NCBI RefSeq assembly: GCF_004307455.1
Contig: NZ_SEWX01000005.1
Span: forward strand, 124,001-188,000
From: Aquirufa nivalisilvae
Lineage (GTDB): Bacteria; Bacteroidota; Bacteroidia; Cytophagales; Spirosomataceae
Length of the DNA stretch: 64,000 bases
Direction: 5' to 3'
Below, piece by piece: positions 1-7,946 of this stretch. The first letter of the stretch is position 1; the number at the start of each line of letters is the position of its first letter. Both the position numbers and the translations under genes were made by a program. The notes beneath the pieces were generated by a model, which was not told the DNA's origin, searched no databases, and was given only the letters and a program-made list of their open reading frames with translations.

Positions 1-523
1 ACATGGCATGTGCATCTTCATCCTTGAGGTTGATAAAATTAAACCAGGGCATGGGTGGTAATAGCATACGTTCATGTTCAAGTCCTTTAAATTTACCTTT
101 AGTCAATGCCAGTTTAAATTGATCTTCTGTCCAATTGCCAATTCCAGATTCATCTGGAGTCAGGTTGGCTGCAAAGGATACTCCCCAAGGGCCAGCAGCT
201 GCAGTTAAATCAGGGTATAGTTGAGCAAAACCTTGTTTGATTAATGGACTATCAAATTTCACGATGGGTCTATCAGAAGGATAGCCAGAAAGCAATAGTT
301 CAGGAATGATTTCAGGACCTTTCGGACCCATTTTTTTTGGTGAATGGCAATCGTTGCACCCCATGGTAGTAACTAAGTATTCACCTCGTTGGATGATTTC
401 TTTTTCAGAGTTGACAGAAACGGTAGGCTTTTCGGACTTGTTTTCTTGTGTGGAGCAAGAGGCAATGGAACATGCTAGGCCAAATCCTAACATAGCCCAA
501 ACTAATGGTTTTGAGTGATTCAT
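1..523 (-). CDS. Lipid-anchored c-type cytochrome (3' end cut by window edge)
   Basis: Read on the minus strand from an ATG at 523, this frame stays open to the window edge, giving 174 residues of an incomplete protein. Residues 1-23 form a lipoprotein signal peptide with lipobox I-A-S-C, so the mature protein should be anchored through Cys23. A haem-binding motif C-N-D-C-H lies at residues 56-60, followed by a proline/glycine-rich stretch typical of a class I cytochrome c fold. It probably carries electrons at the outer face of the inner membrane or at the outer membrane. The C-terminal Met ligand would lie in or beyond the missing part. The electron partner is unknown. The cytochrome call is firm; the subfamily is not. 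Confidence 0.82.
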   Translation of the reverse strand, partial: MNHSKPLVWAMLGFGLACSIASCSTQENKSEKPTVSVNSEKEIIQRGEYLVTTMGCNDCHSPKKMGPKGPEIIPELLLSGYPSDRPIVKFDSPLIKQGFAQLYPDLTAAAGPWGVSFAANLTPDESGIGNWTEDQFKLALTKGKFKGLEHERMLLPPMPWFNFINLKDEDAHAM

Positions 524-719
524 AGTTTTTTTGGTTGATAATTGAACAGAAAAATTTCAGCTTTTCTGCATGTTAGACTCAAGGAAGATCAGCTGAATGC
601 TGTGTAATGTTAAGTTTTAAAATCGAAAAACACAATTTCCCTTCATGTCTGTGGAAGAAGGGGAGGATTAGAGGCGGAAAATAAATGGGGAAGAATGATT
701 CAGAGGTATTGTTCGAAGG
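524..719. other. Intergenic gap with no recognised feature
   Basis: This 196-bp gap separates the cytochrome gene start from the toxin gene end. I see no ORF of note, no strong hairpin with a T-run and no clear TAnnTTTG box for the cytochrome gene. Confidence 0.5.
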
Positions 720-1373
720 TCATTCTGGCATGTTAGTTAGATTAGATATGATTTCTTGAAAATCATCTTTTATAAATTCCCAGTATTTACCTTTCAAACA
801 TTTGGGGCTTAAATCGTCCTCTGCATTTTCGAAATTTGTCAAATTTTGAATGATTAGTATTCTATCATGAGTGTAAGGATATCTTTGTTTATGATATTCT
901 AGCATTTGAGGAATGGTATATTTTGGTAATAATTCATGCAAATCCCAAAAGTCTTTTTTTCTTCCACCTCTTTGTATGACTTCCATTTTCATTGCAATGA
1001 TTTCTTCAATAGAAGCCATACGAATGTTGTCAATTTCTATTTGAGGAAAGATAAATGGGTCAGTATGGTAGATATCTAATTTGATAGTTTTTTGTTGATG
1101 TTCCCCGATGATATAAGCTTTACCAATGGCGGGTAGTATTGAATTGGAAGTGACATAATTGAAATTTTGTTTCAGAAAATTATCAATTTCGTCAAAATTG
1201 ATTCTTCCATATTCTAAGTCACTAAATAAATCAATATCAATGGATTCTCTATGACCTATTTGTAAACTAAGTGCTGTACCACCTACTATTCTAAATGGTT
1301 TTAAAATAGGCTCATTCATTAAAATAAAAATACTATTTTTTAACAACTCATTAATCGTGTTGTAATGCAGCAT
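720..1373 (-). CDS. AbiEii/AbiGii-family nucleotidyltransferase toxin
   Basis: The 217-residue protein carries the minimal nucleotidyltransferase signature of the AbiEii/AbiGii toxin family: G-G-T-A-L at residues 31-35, an S-I-D-I-D-L-F-S-D acidic motif at 44-52 with the metal-binding aspartates, and the later A-M-K-M (K129) and K-D-F-W-D-L (about 140-145) motifs. Known family members are toxins of type IV-like toxin-antitoxin systems used in phage abortive infection; some transfer nucleotides onto tRNA. It overlaps the upstream HTH gene by 23 bp, so the two are surely co-transcribed and translationally coupled. The gene is visibly more AT-rich than its neighbours and lies on the 3' side of tRNA-Thr, consistent with horizontal acquisition. 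All catalytic motifs look intact. Confidence 0.9.
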   Translation of the reverse strand: MLHYNTINELLKNSIFILMNEPILKPFRIVGGTALSLQIGHRESIDIDLFSDLEYGRINFDEIDNFLKQNFNYVTSNSILPAIGKAYIIGEHQQKTIKLDIYHTDPFIFPQIEIDNIRMASIEEIIAMKMEVIQRGGRKKDFWDLHELLPKYTIPQMLEYHKQRYPYTHDRILIIQNLTNFENAEDDLSPKCLKGKYWEFIKDDFQEIISNLTNMPE

Positions 1374-1863
1374 TTTTATTTAATGAATAAACAGTGTAAG
1401 GTTTTCTAGAATTATTATTTATTACTTCATTGATGATTGCTGTGCCGTAAAACTGTTTTATCTCATTGATTTCAAGCTCATTTCCTCTTTCAAAGATTCG
1501 ATGAATAATAGCTTTGTATTGTTTGCCCCAATCTATTTGATCGATATCAGTATCCCAAAATAATGATTTGCGTAGTATAGATAGATTAGGTGTATTTTGC
1601 TTTAGTTTTTTCTTCTCCTTATTGATTTCATAAAAAGTTTGTAATAGCGCTAAAGTGCCTTCTTCTAATCCTAGTTTTGACTCAATTTTTAAAGCAATAG
1701 AGGTATTTAAATTTCTTTTACCTTTAGTTATGGCATTGAGAGTTTGTGGATGCTCCCCAATAGAAAGGGCAAAAGGGCGCTGTGATAGGGCTCTTTTTTT
1801 TAATTCTCTCTCCAAAATAATTCCTGGATGGATACCTTTAAATTTTTCAATGTAAGAGTTCAT
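1351..1863 (-). CDS. HTH (HigA-like) antitoxin fused to a DUF6922-like domain
   Basis: This 170-residue protein precedes and overlaps the AbiEii-type toxin gene, the usual position of its antitoxin. Residues about 11-66 form an XRE/HigA-type helix-turn-helix, beginning with the I-H-P-G-I-I-L motif common in HigA antidotes. Residues about 95-155, with L-F-W-D-T-D near 101-106 and an E-R-G followed by an F-Y-G motif, resemble DUF6922, which in Bacteroidota is commonly found beside AbiEii toxins. The fusion suggests that one part represses the promoter and the other binds the toxin (inference). The ATG at 1863 lies only 4 nt below a -7 box, so the mRNA may be leaderless. The HTH call is firm; the DUF6922 assignment is from memory of the motif. 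Confidence 0.85.
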   Translation of the reverse strand: MNSYIEKFKGIHPGIILERELKKRALSQRPFALSIGEHPQTLNAITKGKRNLNTSIALKIESKLGLEEGTLALLQTFYEINKEKKKLKQNTPNLSILRKSLFWDTDIDQIDWGKQYKAIIHRIFERGNELEINEIKQFYGTAIINEVINNNSRKPYTVYSLNKNAALQHD

Positions 1864-1867
1864 AACG

Positions 1868-1889
1868 CAAACGTAAACAAAATTGTTTA
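1868..1889 (-). promoter_or_regulatory. Antitoxin promoter -7 box touching a palindromic operator
   Basis: On the minus strand a perfect Bacteroidota -7 box TACGTTTG occupies 1875-1868, only 4 nt before the antitoxin ATG. Overlapping its upstream edge is the palindrome TAAACAAAATTGTTTA (1874-1889 on the plus strand), with 7-bp perfect arms around a 2-bp centre. This is where an autorepressing HTH antitoxin would bind. The sequence match is direct; its use as an operator is inference. Confidence 0.6.
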
Positions 1890-2005
1890 TAAATTAATAT
1901 TATTCTTTCTACATCTTATTTTTCTTACATATTTTAAGTAATGATTGATTCAAATTCATCGAGTGATATAAACGAATGAATTTTCAGGTGCAAATTTGGA
2001 TGCAA

Positions 2006-2043
2006 ATAAAAAACCCGTTACAATTATTACATCGTAACGGGTT
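2006..2043 (-). terminator. Rho-independent terminator, minus strand
   Basis: A perfect 10-bp stem (AACCCGTTAC paired with GTAACGGGTT, 2012-2043) is followed on the minus strand by a run of T. It lies downstream of the degenerate tRNA copy and is the second of two minus-strand terminators below tRNA-Thr. Confidence 0.8.
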
Positions 2044-2052
2044 GATTACCAA

Positions 2053-2120
2053 GAGCCTCCTATCGGGATCAACGGGGACGCCCAGTTGCGGAATGCAATT
2101 CCAATGACCTTTGATTACAA
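2053..2120 (-). pseudogene. Decayed partial copy of tRNA-Thr
   Basis: An 18-bp block gagcctcctatcgggatc (2053-2070) is identical to the 3' end of the adjacent intact tRNA-Thr and its 1-nt flank (2154-2171). A second block, ccaatgacct plus ttgattacaa (2101-2120), matches the variable-loop and anticodon-arm part. Between them a 30-bp unrelated stretch (2071-2100) replaces the gaa of the T-loop. No D-arm or 5' acceptor is recognisable, so no cloverleaf can form. Confidence 0.7.
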
Positions 2121-2121
2121 C

Positions 2122-2150
2122 AAAAAAGCCCAACATAACTGTTGAGCTTT
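2122..2150 (-). terminator. Terminator of tRNA-Thr
   Basis: Immediately downstream of tRNA-Thr on the minus strand, AAAGC-CAAC arms with one U-G wobble pair enclose a 6-nt loop and run into six consecutive T. This is a good intrinsic terminator for the tRNA transcript. Confidence 0.75.
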
Positions 2151-2154
2151 AATG

Positions 2155-2227
<73 letters not shown>

Positions 2228-2300
2228 TTGAATTGGGTATGCAAAAGTAAGCATCTAGGCTTAAATTGACAAGTGTTGCCCCAAAAAAACTTAATTTTTT

Positions 2301-4223
2301 TTAATCTTTTTTCAGTTTTTCCAATTCCTTTTGAGCCTGTGCAATCTTCTTTTCTACCTCAGCACGTAATTTATCTGCGCCTTTAGATTTGGCAAAAAAC
2401 TCTAAGTTATTGGTTAACACCGCAATATCATTTTCCAATGCTTGTATTTTCTTACGGCTATCTCCTGAATGATTTCTACGCTCTTCAGAACCTCCACCTG
2501 TCTCTGTTGGCAAAGATTTTAGCTCAAAGCCCCAAGCAGCTAATTGTTCCTTAGGTTGAGTTCTAGCCAAATCAATAACGGCATTCCAAGTATTACGGAA
2601 TTTCTCTTGAATCTCTTTGACATTCTTGCGTGGAACAAAACCAATGGCATCCCAAGCTTCTTTCTTTGCTTTTAAATTAGCCAATAAGCTTGGATCCTTC
2701 AAAGTAGCTTCTAAATCGGATAAAATAGCTTGTTTCGCTACCAAATTTGCTTCAAATTCTTCGTCTTGCGCTCCTTTACCTTTACTACGTTTCAGATTGA
2801 AATAAGCATCACATGCAGCTTTGAATTTGGTATAAACCTGATCTTTTTGTTTTTCAGGAACATGGCCTATCTCTTTCCACTTCTTCTGCAATTCAATCAC
2901 TTGTTGAGTGATCTCTTGTGTTTCTGTTCCAACGGCTACAATACCTTCAACTTGCTCAATCAACAATAATTTAGCTGCTAAATTGGCTTTTCTTTCTGCA
3001 TCTATTTTAGCAAAGAACTCACTTTTATGCTTGAAGAATAGTTTCAAGTCGGACCAGAACTGATGACTCACTTCTTTTCCTCCTTCTCTTGGCAAGCCGC
3101 CCTTCAATTTACCCCATTGCTCCTGTAAGGCTAAAACGGCCTTGGAAGCTTGATTCCATTCGGCAATACTGCCTGATTGGAAAGTGGCATGGTGGTGCAT
3201 CAAATCTGCTAACTCTTTCTTAATCTTTAAATTATCTTCATAAACGGCTTTTTGAGCATCATTGACCAGTCTTTTTTGTTCAAATAAAACATCCAATGAT
3301 TTTTTTACTCGTTGCCATAATGCTTCATTTTCATCACGATGGGCAGGTCCAATATGTTTGTATTCTTCAAACAATTCTTCTGCATCCTTCATCAACTTTT
3401 GCAAAGGAACATTTTGCCTCACCATGTCAGCTAAGCTTTCTAGCTTCACTGCAATGGTTTCTTTCGCTTGTAAATTCTTTTTGCGATCTAATTCCAACAA
3501 CTCAAAGAATATACTGCGGTTACTATAAAAACGATCGACCAAAGCATGATAACTCTGCCATAATGTTTGATTCATGGGTCCTTGAACTGAACCTAAGGTC
3601 TTCCATTCGTCTTGTATTTTTTTGAATGCCTTAAAACTAGCATTGACATGAGCCGGATCCGAATTGTCATCCGCATCTACTAAGGTGCGTAATTCATTGA
3701 TCAAGCGAGTTTTTCCTTCCAAAGCTTTTTCACGTACTTTTTCTAATTGTTGGAAAAAGTCTTGCTTCGTCTTTTTAATCGTATGAATGGCTGTATCAAT
3801 CTCCTGAGCGATGATGTCACCTTTATAGGTAAAACCTTCTTCTGAACCTTCATTGGCAGCTTTGAAACTATCTAATGCGGCTTGTCGATCTGCTTGCTTG
3901 ATACTATCCCAAGATTCTTTGGCTTCCTTGATTAATTCATCAACTTTTTTGTACACCGCAGGACCCGCATGTTGTTGTACCAAATCTTTTAATTTTCCAA
4001 AAAAGCGATGTAAATGTTCTTTTGAATGCCCATCTTCTAAAAGTGGATATTCCACTGTTTTATCATCAGTGCTTAACATGGCTTCTATTGGACTGCTTAA
4101 TTCAATCTCTGCACTGCTTTCTGTCACTTTTTCTGTTTCCTCTAGAGGGGCAACAGGCGTGGGGGTGATTGCTTCTGCGGAAATCTCTTCAGCTTTTGGG
4201 GTCTCTTCGGTCATCATACTCAT
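2301..4223 (-). CDS. DUF349 domain-containing protein
   Basis: This 640-residue, highly charged, almost entirely helical protein begins with an acidic Pro/Glu/Thr-rich N-terminus (about residues 1-60). It then repeats roughly 70-residue helical units carrying motifs such as W-K-x-I/L-G-x-V/H, the hallmark of DUF349 repeats. The last 60 residues are a Lys/Glu coiled coil. No signal peptide is seen, so it should be cytoplasmic. Related repeat proteins are widespread in Bacteroidota, but their biochemical role is not established. It starts 14 bp after the glyS stop on the same strand, suggesting co-transcription. Several ATGs cluster at the start; the first is used here. Confidence 0.85.
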   Translation of the reverse strand: MSMMTEETPKAEEISAEAITPTPVAPLEETEKVTESSAEIELSSPIEAMLSTDDKTVEYPLLEDGHSKEHLHRFFGKLKDLVQQHAGPAVYKKVDELIKEAKESWDSIKQADRQAALDSFKAANEGSEEGFTYKGDIIAQEIDTAIHTIKKTKQDFFQQLEKVREKALEGKTRLINELRTLVDADDNSDPAHVNASFKAFKKIQDEWKTLGSVQGPMNQTLWQSYHALVDRFYSNRSIFFELLELDRKKNLQAKETIAVKLESLADMVRQNVPLQKLMKDAEELFEEYKHIGPAHRDENEALWQRVKKSLDVLFEQKRLVNDAQKAVYEDNLKIKKELADLMHHHATFQSGSIAEWNQASKAVLALQEQWGKLKGGLPREGGKEVSHQFWSDLKLFFKHKSEFFAKIDAERKANLAAKLLLIEQVEGIVAVGTETQEITQQVIELQKKWKEIGHVPEKQKDQVYTKFKAACDAYFNLKRSKGKGAQDEEFEANLVAKQAILSDLEATLKDPSLLANLKAKKEAWDAIGFVPRKNVKEIQEKFRNTWNAVIDLARTQPKEQLAAWGFELKSLPTETGGGSEERRNHSGDSRKKIQALENDIAVLTNNLEFFAKSKGADKLRAEVEKKIAQAQKELEKLKKD

Positions 4224-4237
4224 CGTTGTTTGCGTGT

Positions 4238-5719
4238 TTAAACAAGTAATTTTTCAAAAATACGCTCCATCGATACAGCATATCCTAATTTTTCTTTTAG
4301 GTCTGCTATAGAAATGCGCTCCTGACTCATTGTGTTTCGATCACGTACGGTGACAGTATTGTCTTCCATCGTTTGGTAATCAATAACTACACAATAAGGG
4401 GTTCCTATTAAATCCTGACGAGTATAACGCTTTCCAATAGCGCCACCCTCATCGTAGGTTGTATTAAAGGCAAATTTCAGTGAACGGTTGATTTCCTGAG
4501 CTTTTTCAGCGAGACCATCTTTTTTCACTAATGGCAATACCGCAACCTTGATTGGGGCAATTGCTGGGTGTAAATTAAGGTAAATTCTTTGTTTTTGTTG
4601 GTCTCCTTCACCAACTATTTCTTCTGTGTAGGCATTACACAGGATAGCCAAGAACAAACGATCCGCTCCAACAGAGGTTTCAACTACATAAGGAATGTAG
4701 TTTTCGTTGATTTCTGGATCAAAATATTGTTGTTTTTTCCTTGATAAATCTTGGTGAGCTTTTAGATCAAAATCTGTTCTAGAGTGAATACCTTCCATTT
4801 CTTTAAAGCCAAATGGGAATTCATACTCAATATCCACCGCAGCATTGGCATAATGTGCCAATTTCTCATGATCGTGGAATTTTAATTTCGAAGCTGGTAA
4901 ACCAATGGCTTGGTGAAATTTCATACGAACCTCTTTCCAAGTGGCATACCAGTCCATTTCTGTACCAGGGCGAACAAAGAATTGCATTTCCATTTGTTCA
5001 AATTCACGCATACGGAAAATAAAGTTTCTAGCCACAATCTCATTGCGGAAAGCTTTTCCTATTTGCGCAATTCCAAATGGCACTTTCATCCGTCCCGTTT
5101 TTTGAACATTCAAGAAATTAACAAAAATCCCTTGTGCTGTTTCTGGACGTAAATAAATTAAGCTGGCGTCTTCCGATACAGCTCCTACTTGGGTAGAAAA
5201 CATCAAATTAAACTGACGAACTTCTGTCCAATTGGCTGTATTGGAAACGGGGCATGTGATATTCTCATCGATGATGATTTGTCGGACTGCCTCCAAATCC
5301 CCTGCATCCAAGGCTTTGGCCATCTTTTGCAACAAGGATTTACCAACATCGGCTTTACCTTCTGCTTCATATTGAGCGGCACGATCCTCTAATAATGTAT
5401 CAGCCCGATATCGTTTCTTTGAATCTTTATTGTCAATCATCGGGTCATTGAATGAATCAACGTGACCAGAAGCTTTCCAAGTTAGGGGATGCATGAAAAT
5501 AGAGGCATCAATACCTACTACATTATCATGTAACATGGTCATGGCTTTCCACCAGACCATTTTTAAATTATTTTTTAGTTCAACACCATTCTGGCCATAA
5601 TCATATACAGCCTGCAAACCATCATAAATTTCTGAGGAAGGAAATACGAAGCCATATTCTTTGGCATGGGATATAATGTCCTTTAAAGCTGAGGCGGTGT
5701 CTTGTTTTTTATTTTCCAT
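4238..5719 (-). CDS. glyS: Glycine--tRNA ligase (single-chain type)
   Basis: The product charges tRNA-Gly with glycine. It is the homodimeric, eukaryote/archaea-like class II enzyme rather than the alpha2-beta2 type. At 493 residues it has the usual length. N-terminal F-V-F-P-S-S-E-I-Y, V-W-W-K-A-M and D-A-S-I-F-M-H-P motifs are diagnostic, the central F-R-N-E-I (class II motif 2) and F-E-Q-M-E-M-Q-F-F stretches are present, and the C-terminal anticodon-binding domain starts near residue 385. The frame is open to an ATG at 5743, but the ATG at 5719 (M-E-N-K-K-Q) is preferred because the earlier extension is not family-like. It is followed after 14 bp by the DUF349 gene. Confidence 0.95.
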   Translation of the reverse strand: MENKKQDTASALKDIISHAKEYGFVFPSSEIYDGLQAVYDYGQNGVELKNNLKMVWWKAMTMLHDNVVGIDASIFMHPLTWKASGHVDSFNDPMIDNKDSKKRYRADTLLEDRAAQYEAEGKADVGKSLLQKMAKALDAGDLEAVRQIIIDENITCPVSNTANWTEVRQFNLMFSTQVGAVSEDASLIYLRPETAQGIFVNFLNVQKTGRMKVPFGIAQIGKAFRNEIVARNFIFRMREFEQMEMQFFVRPGTEMDWYATWKEVRMKFHQAIGLPASKLKFHDHEKLAHYANAAVDIEYEFPFGFKEMEGIHSRTDFDLKAHQDLSRKKQQYFDPEINENYIPYVVETSVGADRLFLAILCNAYTEEIVGEGDQQKQRIYLNLHPAIAPIKVAVLPLVKKDGLAEKAQEINRSLKFAFNTTYDEGGAIGKRYTRQDLIGTPYCVVIDYQTMEDNTVTVRDRNTMSQERISIADLKEKLGYAVSMERIFEKLLV

Positions 5720-5815
5720 TAAAGTAATCAAATTAGTGCGCAATTTACCGAAAAGAATGAAAGTATGAGGCTTGGCTATTGAATTTTCTTAATTTTACGG
5801 CGCTATTTGCGACCA

Positions 5816-6781
5816 ATGAACAAAATTCTCTGCATTCGTTTTTCTTCTTTAGGGGATATTATCCTGACAACACCCATCATCAGGGCGTTGAAACAGCGCT
5901 ATCCACAAGCTGAAATTCATGTGGTAACTAAGCAGCAATATGCCAATTTGTGGGAAGGGAATCCTTATGTTCATCAGGTACATTCTTACCAAGGGAACCT
6001 TTGGAAATTAGCCTCAAAACTTAGAAAAGAAGGTTTTGATGCTGTGGTCGACTTGCACAAAAATGTACGTTCACATCTGTTATGCTTATTATTAGGCAAA
6101 ATCCCGTATCAGATAGATAAGTTCACTAAGGAACGTAAACTCCTAGTGAAAAAGAAAATTAACTTGTTGCCTAAAAAGCATTTGGTGGATCGATATTTCG
6201 ACTCATTAAAAAAATTGGATATCCATTCCGATGAACAAGGATTAGATTATTTTATTCCAGCAGGCCAATCTGTTAATCCAATTGATTTTGGTATTCAAGG
6301 TAAATACATCATATATGCCATTGGAGCACAGTATGTGACCAAAGTCTTATCATACCCTAAAATGATTGAGTTGTGCGAGCGAATCGAAGGACAATTGGTA
6401 CTGATTGGAGATAATTGGGATGAACATTATGGTTATCGTTTGAAAACGTTATTTCCAGATAAGGTCATTAATTTATGCAATCAGACTTCCGTGGCTGCTT
6501 CAGCATCTTTAATGCAACAAGCGGAATTTGTCATAGCGCATGATTCTAGCATGATGCACATTGCTGCCGCTTTGAAGAAAAAAATAGTTGTTTTATGGGG
6601 TGCAACCCATTCAGATTTTGGTTTTTATCCCTATCAAACTGAATTTACATCCGTTGTTAATACACAAATTAATTGTCGACCTTGTTCTACTCAAGGCGGT
6701 AATTATTGTCCACTTGGTCATTTTGATTGTTTAAACAAGGTTTCATTAGATCCCATTATAAGCGCTTCTCAAACAATATGA
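5816..6781 (+). CDS. Glycosyltransferase family 9 (heptosyltransferase-like)
   Basis: The 321-residue protein starts with K-I-L-C-I-R-F-S-S-L-G-D-I-I-L-T-T-P, the N-terminal nucleotide-sugar transferase signature of GT9, ADP-heptose:LPS heptosyltransferases. The C-terminal half has the A-H-D-S-S-M-M-H-I-A-A-A donor-site motif and V-V-L-W-G-A-T-H. The family adds heptose or related sugars to lipid A-core oligosaccharide on the cytoplasmic face of the inner membrane; the actual sugar here is unknown. The ATG at 5816 gives the canonical start; a TTG 9 nt upstream is less likely. Its stop overlaps the aguB start as ATGA. Confidence 0.9.
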   Translation: MNKILCIRFSSLGDIILTTPIIRALKQRYPQAEIHVVTKQQYANLWEGNPYVHQVHSYQGNLWKLASKLRKEGFDAVVDLHKNVRSHLLCLLLGKIPYQIDKFTKERKLLVKKKINLLPKKHLVDRYFDSLKKLDIHSDEQGLDYFIPAGQSVNPIDFGIQGKYIIYAIGAQYVTKVLSYPKMIELCERIEGQLVLIGDNWDEHYGYRLKTLFPDKVINLCNQTSVAASASLMQQAEFVIAHDSSMMHIAAALKKKIVVLWGATHSDFGFYPYQTEFTSVVNTQINCRPCSTQGGNYCPLGHFDCLNKVSLDPIISASQTI

Positions 6782-7644
6782 AAAACGTATCCTTTGCATT
6801 AATCCAATTGTCTGTCTCAGAAAATTTAACTAAAAACTGGACTAAAACCATACAATCCATCCGTGATGCAGCTGCTAAGGGGGCACAAGTGATTTGCTTA
6901 CAAGAATTATTTAAATCAATCTATTTCTGTTACGAGGAAAATCCGCGTTTTTTTGAATTAGCAGAATCAATTCCAGGGCCAAGTACCGACGAATTGGGAG
7001 AATTGGCTAAGGAGCTTAATGTAGTGATTGTAGCCTCCTTATTTGAGAAAAGAGCTGCTGGATTGTACCATAATACCACGGCGGTGATTGATGCTGATGG
7101 TTCTTATTTAGGTAAGTATCGTAAAATGCACATTCCGGATGATCCGGGCTATTATGAAAAGTATTATTTCACCCCGGGAGATTTAGGTTATCAGGTTTAT
7201 CAGACCAAATTTGCCAAAATTGGCGTGTTAATTTGTTGGGACCAATGGTACCCCGAAGCGGCACGTTTAACGGCCTTGAAAGGAGCAGAGGTGTTGGTTT
7301 ATCCAACGGCGATTGGTTGGGATTTGCAAGAAAAAAATGGAGATATTAATCGGGAGCAATATCAAGCTTGGCAAACGATTCAACGGAGTCATGCTATTGC
7401 CAATGGAATTCCAGTGGTTTCAGTTAACAGAGTTGGTATTGAAAATGGTCAACAATTTTGGGGAGGAAGCTTTGTTTCCAATGCATTTGGACGTGTCATG
7501 TACCAAGCCCCTCATGATCAAGAAGAGATCGCTGTCCTATCTGTGGATGTAGAATCAAGTGAATACTACCGTAAAACTTGGCCATTCTTCCGCGATCGAA
7601 GGATAGACTCTTATGGGAATGTGGTGAAGCGGTTTATTGATTAA
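6778..7644 (+). CDS. aguB: N-carbamoylputrescine amidase
   Basis: This 288-residue nitrilase-superfamily enzyme hydrolyses N-carbamoylputrescine to putrescine, CO2 and ammonia. The Glu-Lys-Cys catalytic triad is visible: E43 in L-Q-E-L-F, K116 in Y-R-K-M-H-I-P-D and C153 in L-I-C-W-D-Q-W-Y-P-E. The flanking D-D-P-G-Y-Y-E-K-Y-Y-F and S-F-V-S-N-A-F-G motifs are characteristic of the AguB clade. The ATG at 6778 overlaps the preceding glycosyltransferase stop by 4 bp, giving translational coupling. The enzyme supplying its substrate, agmatine deiminase, lies at 34452-35501, so the two steps are encoded apart. Confidence 0.95.
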   Translation: MKNVSFALIQLSVSENLTKNWTKTIQSIRDAAAKGAQVICLQELFKSIYFCYEENPRFFELAESIPGPSTDELGELAKELNVVIVASLFEKRAAGLYHNTTAVIDADGSYLGKYRKMHIPDDPGYYEKYYFTPGDLGYQVYQTKFAKIGVLICWDQWYPEAARLTALKGAEVLVYPTAIGWDLQEKNGDINREQYQAWQTIQRSHAIANGIPVVSVNRVGIENGQQFWGGSFVSNAFGRVMYQAPHDQEEIAVLSVDVESSEYYRKTWPFFRDRRIDSYGNVVKRFID

Positions 7645-7939
7645 TGAAGAATGTAGAGTGAAGAATGTAGAAACGACTTTTAAAGTTCATAATATTTTTC
7701 GGTGCTCATCTTAAAGAATCAATGGGAAGGTCTTTTAATTTGGATTTATAATCAAAATGCAGATTACCAATAAAGAAGCAGTACAAAATGGATTTTGAGA
7801 ATAATCTATAAAGAGAGTCAAACTTGAAAAGTTAAATTTTGTTACAAAATCAGATGAGATAATTGGATTTTAGGGAGTATTTTGAAAGCTTAATATTTAA
7901 ACCACAAATTCTACATTCTTCATTCTACATTCTTCATTT
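7643..7939. repeat. Inverted repeat bracketing a convergent intergenic gap
   Basis: The 302-bp gap between convergent aguB and the GT2 gene is framed by a 30-nt inverted repeat. The left arm (7643-7672) consists of two copies of a word like TGAAGAATGTAGA. The right arm (about 7910-7939) is its reverse complement with one mismatch. The roughly 240 bp between the arms has no ORF. The words recur near 29400 and 44890. A function in transcription termination is plausible but unproven. Confidence 0.75.
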
Positions 7940-7946
7940 TTTATTT

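Noticed and set aside
306..518. Plus-strand frame of 70 residues at the left edge
   Set aside because: It lies opposite the cytochrome c gene, which has a lipobox and a CxxCH motif; the plus-strand product has neither signal nor family features.
2053..2120. Second functional tRNA gene
   Set aside because: Only the 3' acceptor/T-arm part and a fragment of the anticodon arm remain, interrupted by 30 bp, with no D-arm or 5' acceptor strand.
5807..5815. TTG start for the GT9 gene
   Set aside because: The ATG 9 nt downstream gives the canonical K-I-L-C-I-R-F-S-S-L-G-D N-terminus; the extra residues have no support.
7313..7552. Alternative frames within aguB
   Set aside because: They overlap the conserved nitrilase domain in another frame and lack any start context or family similarity.
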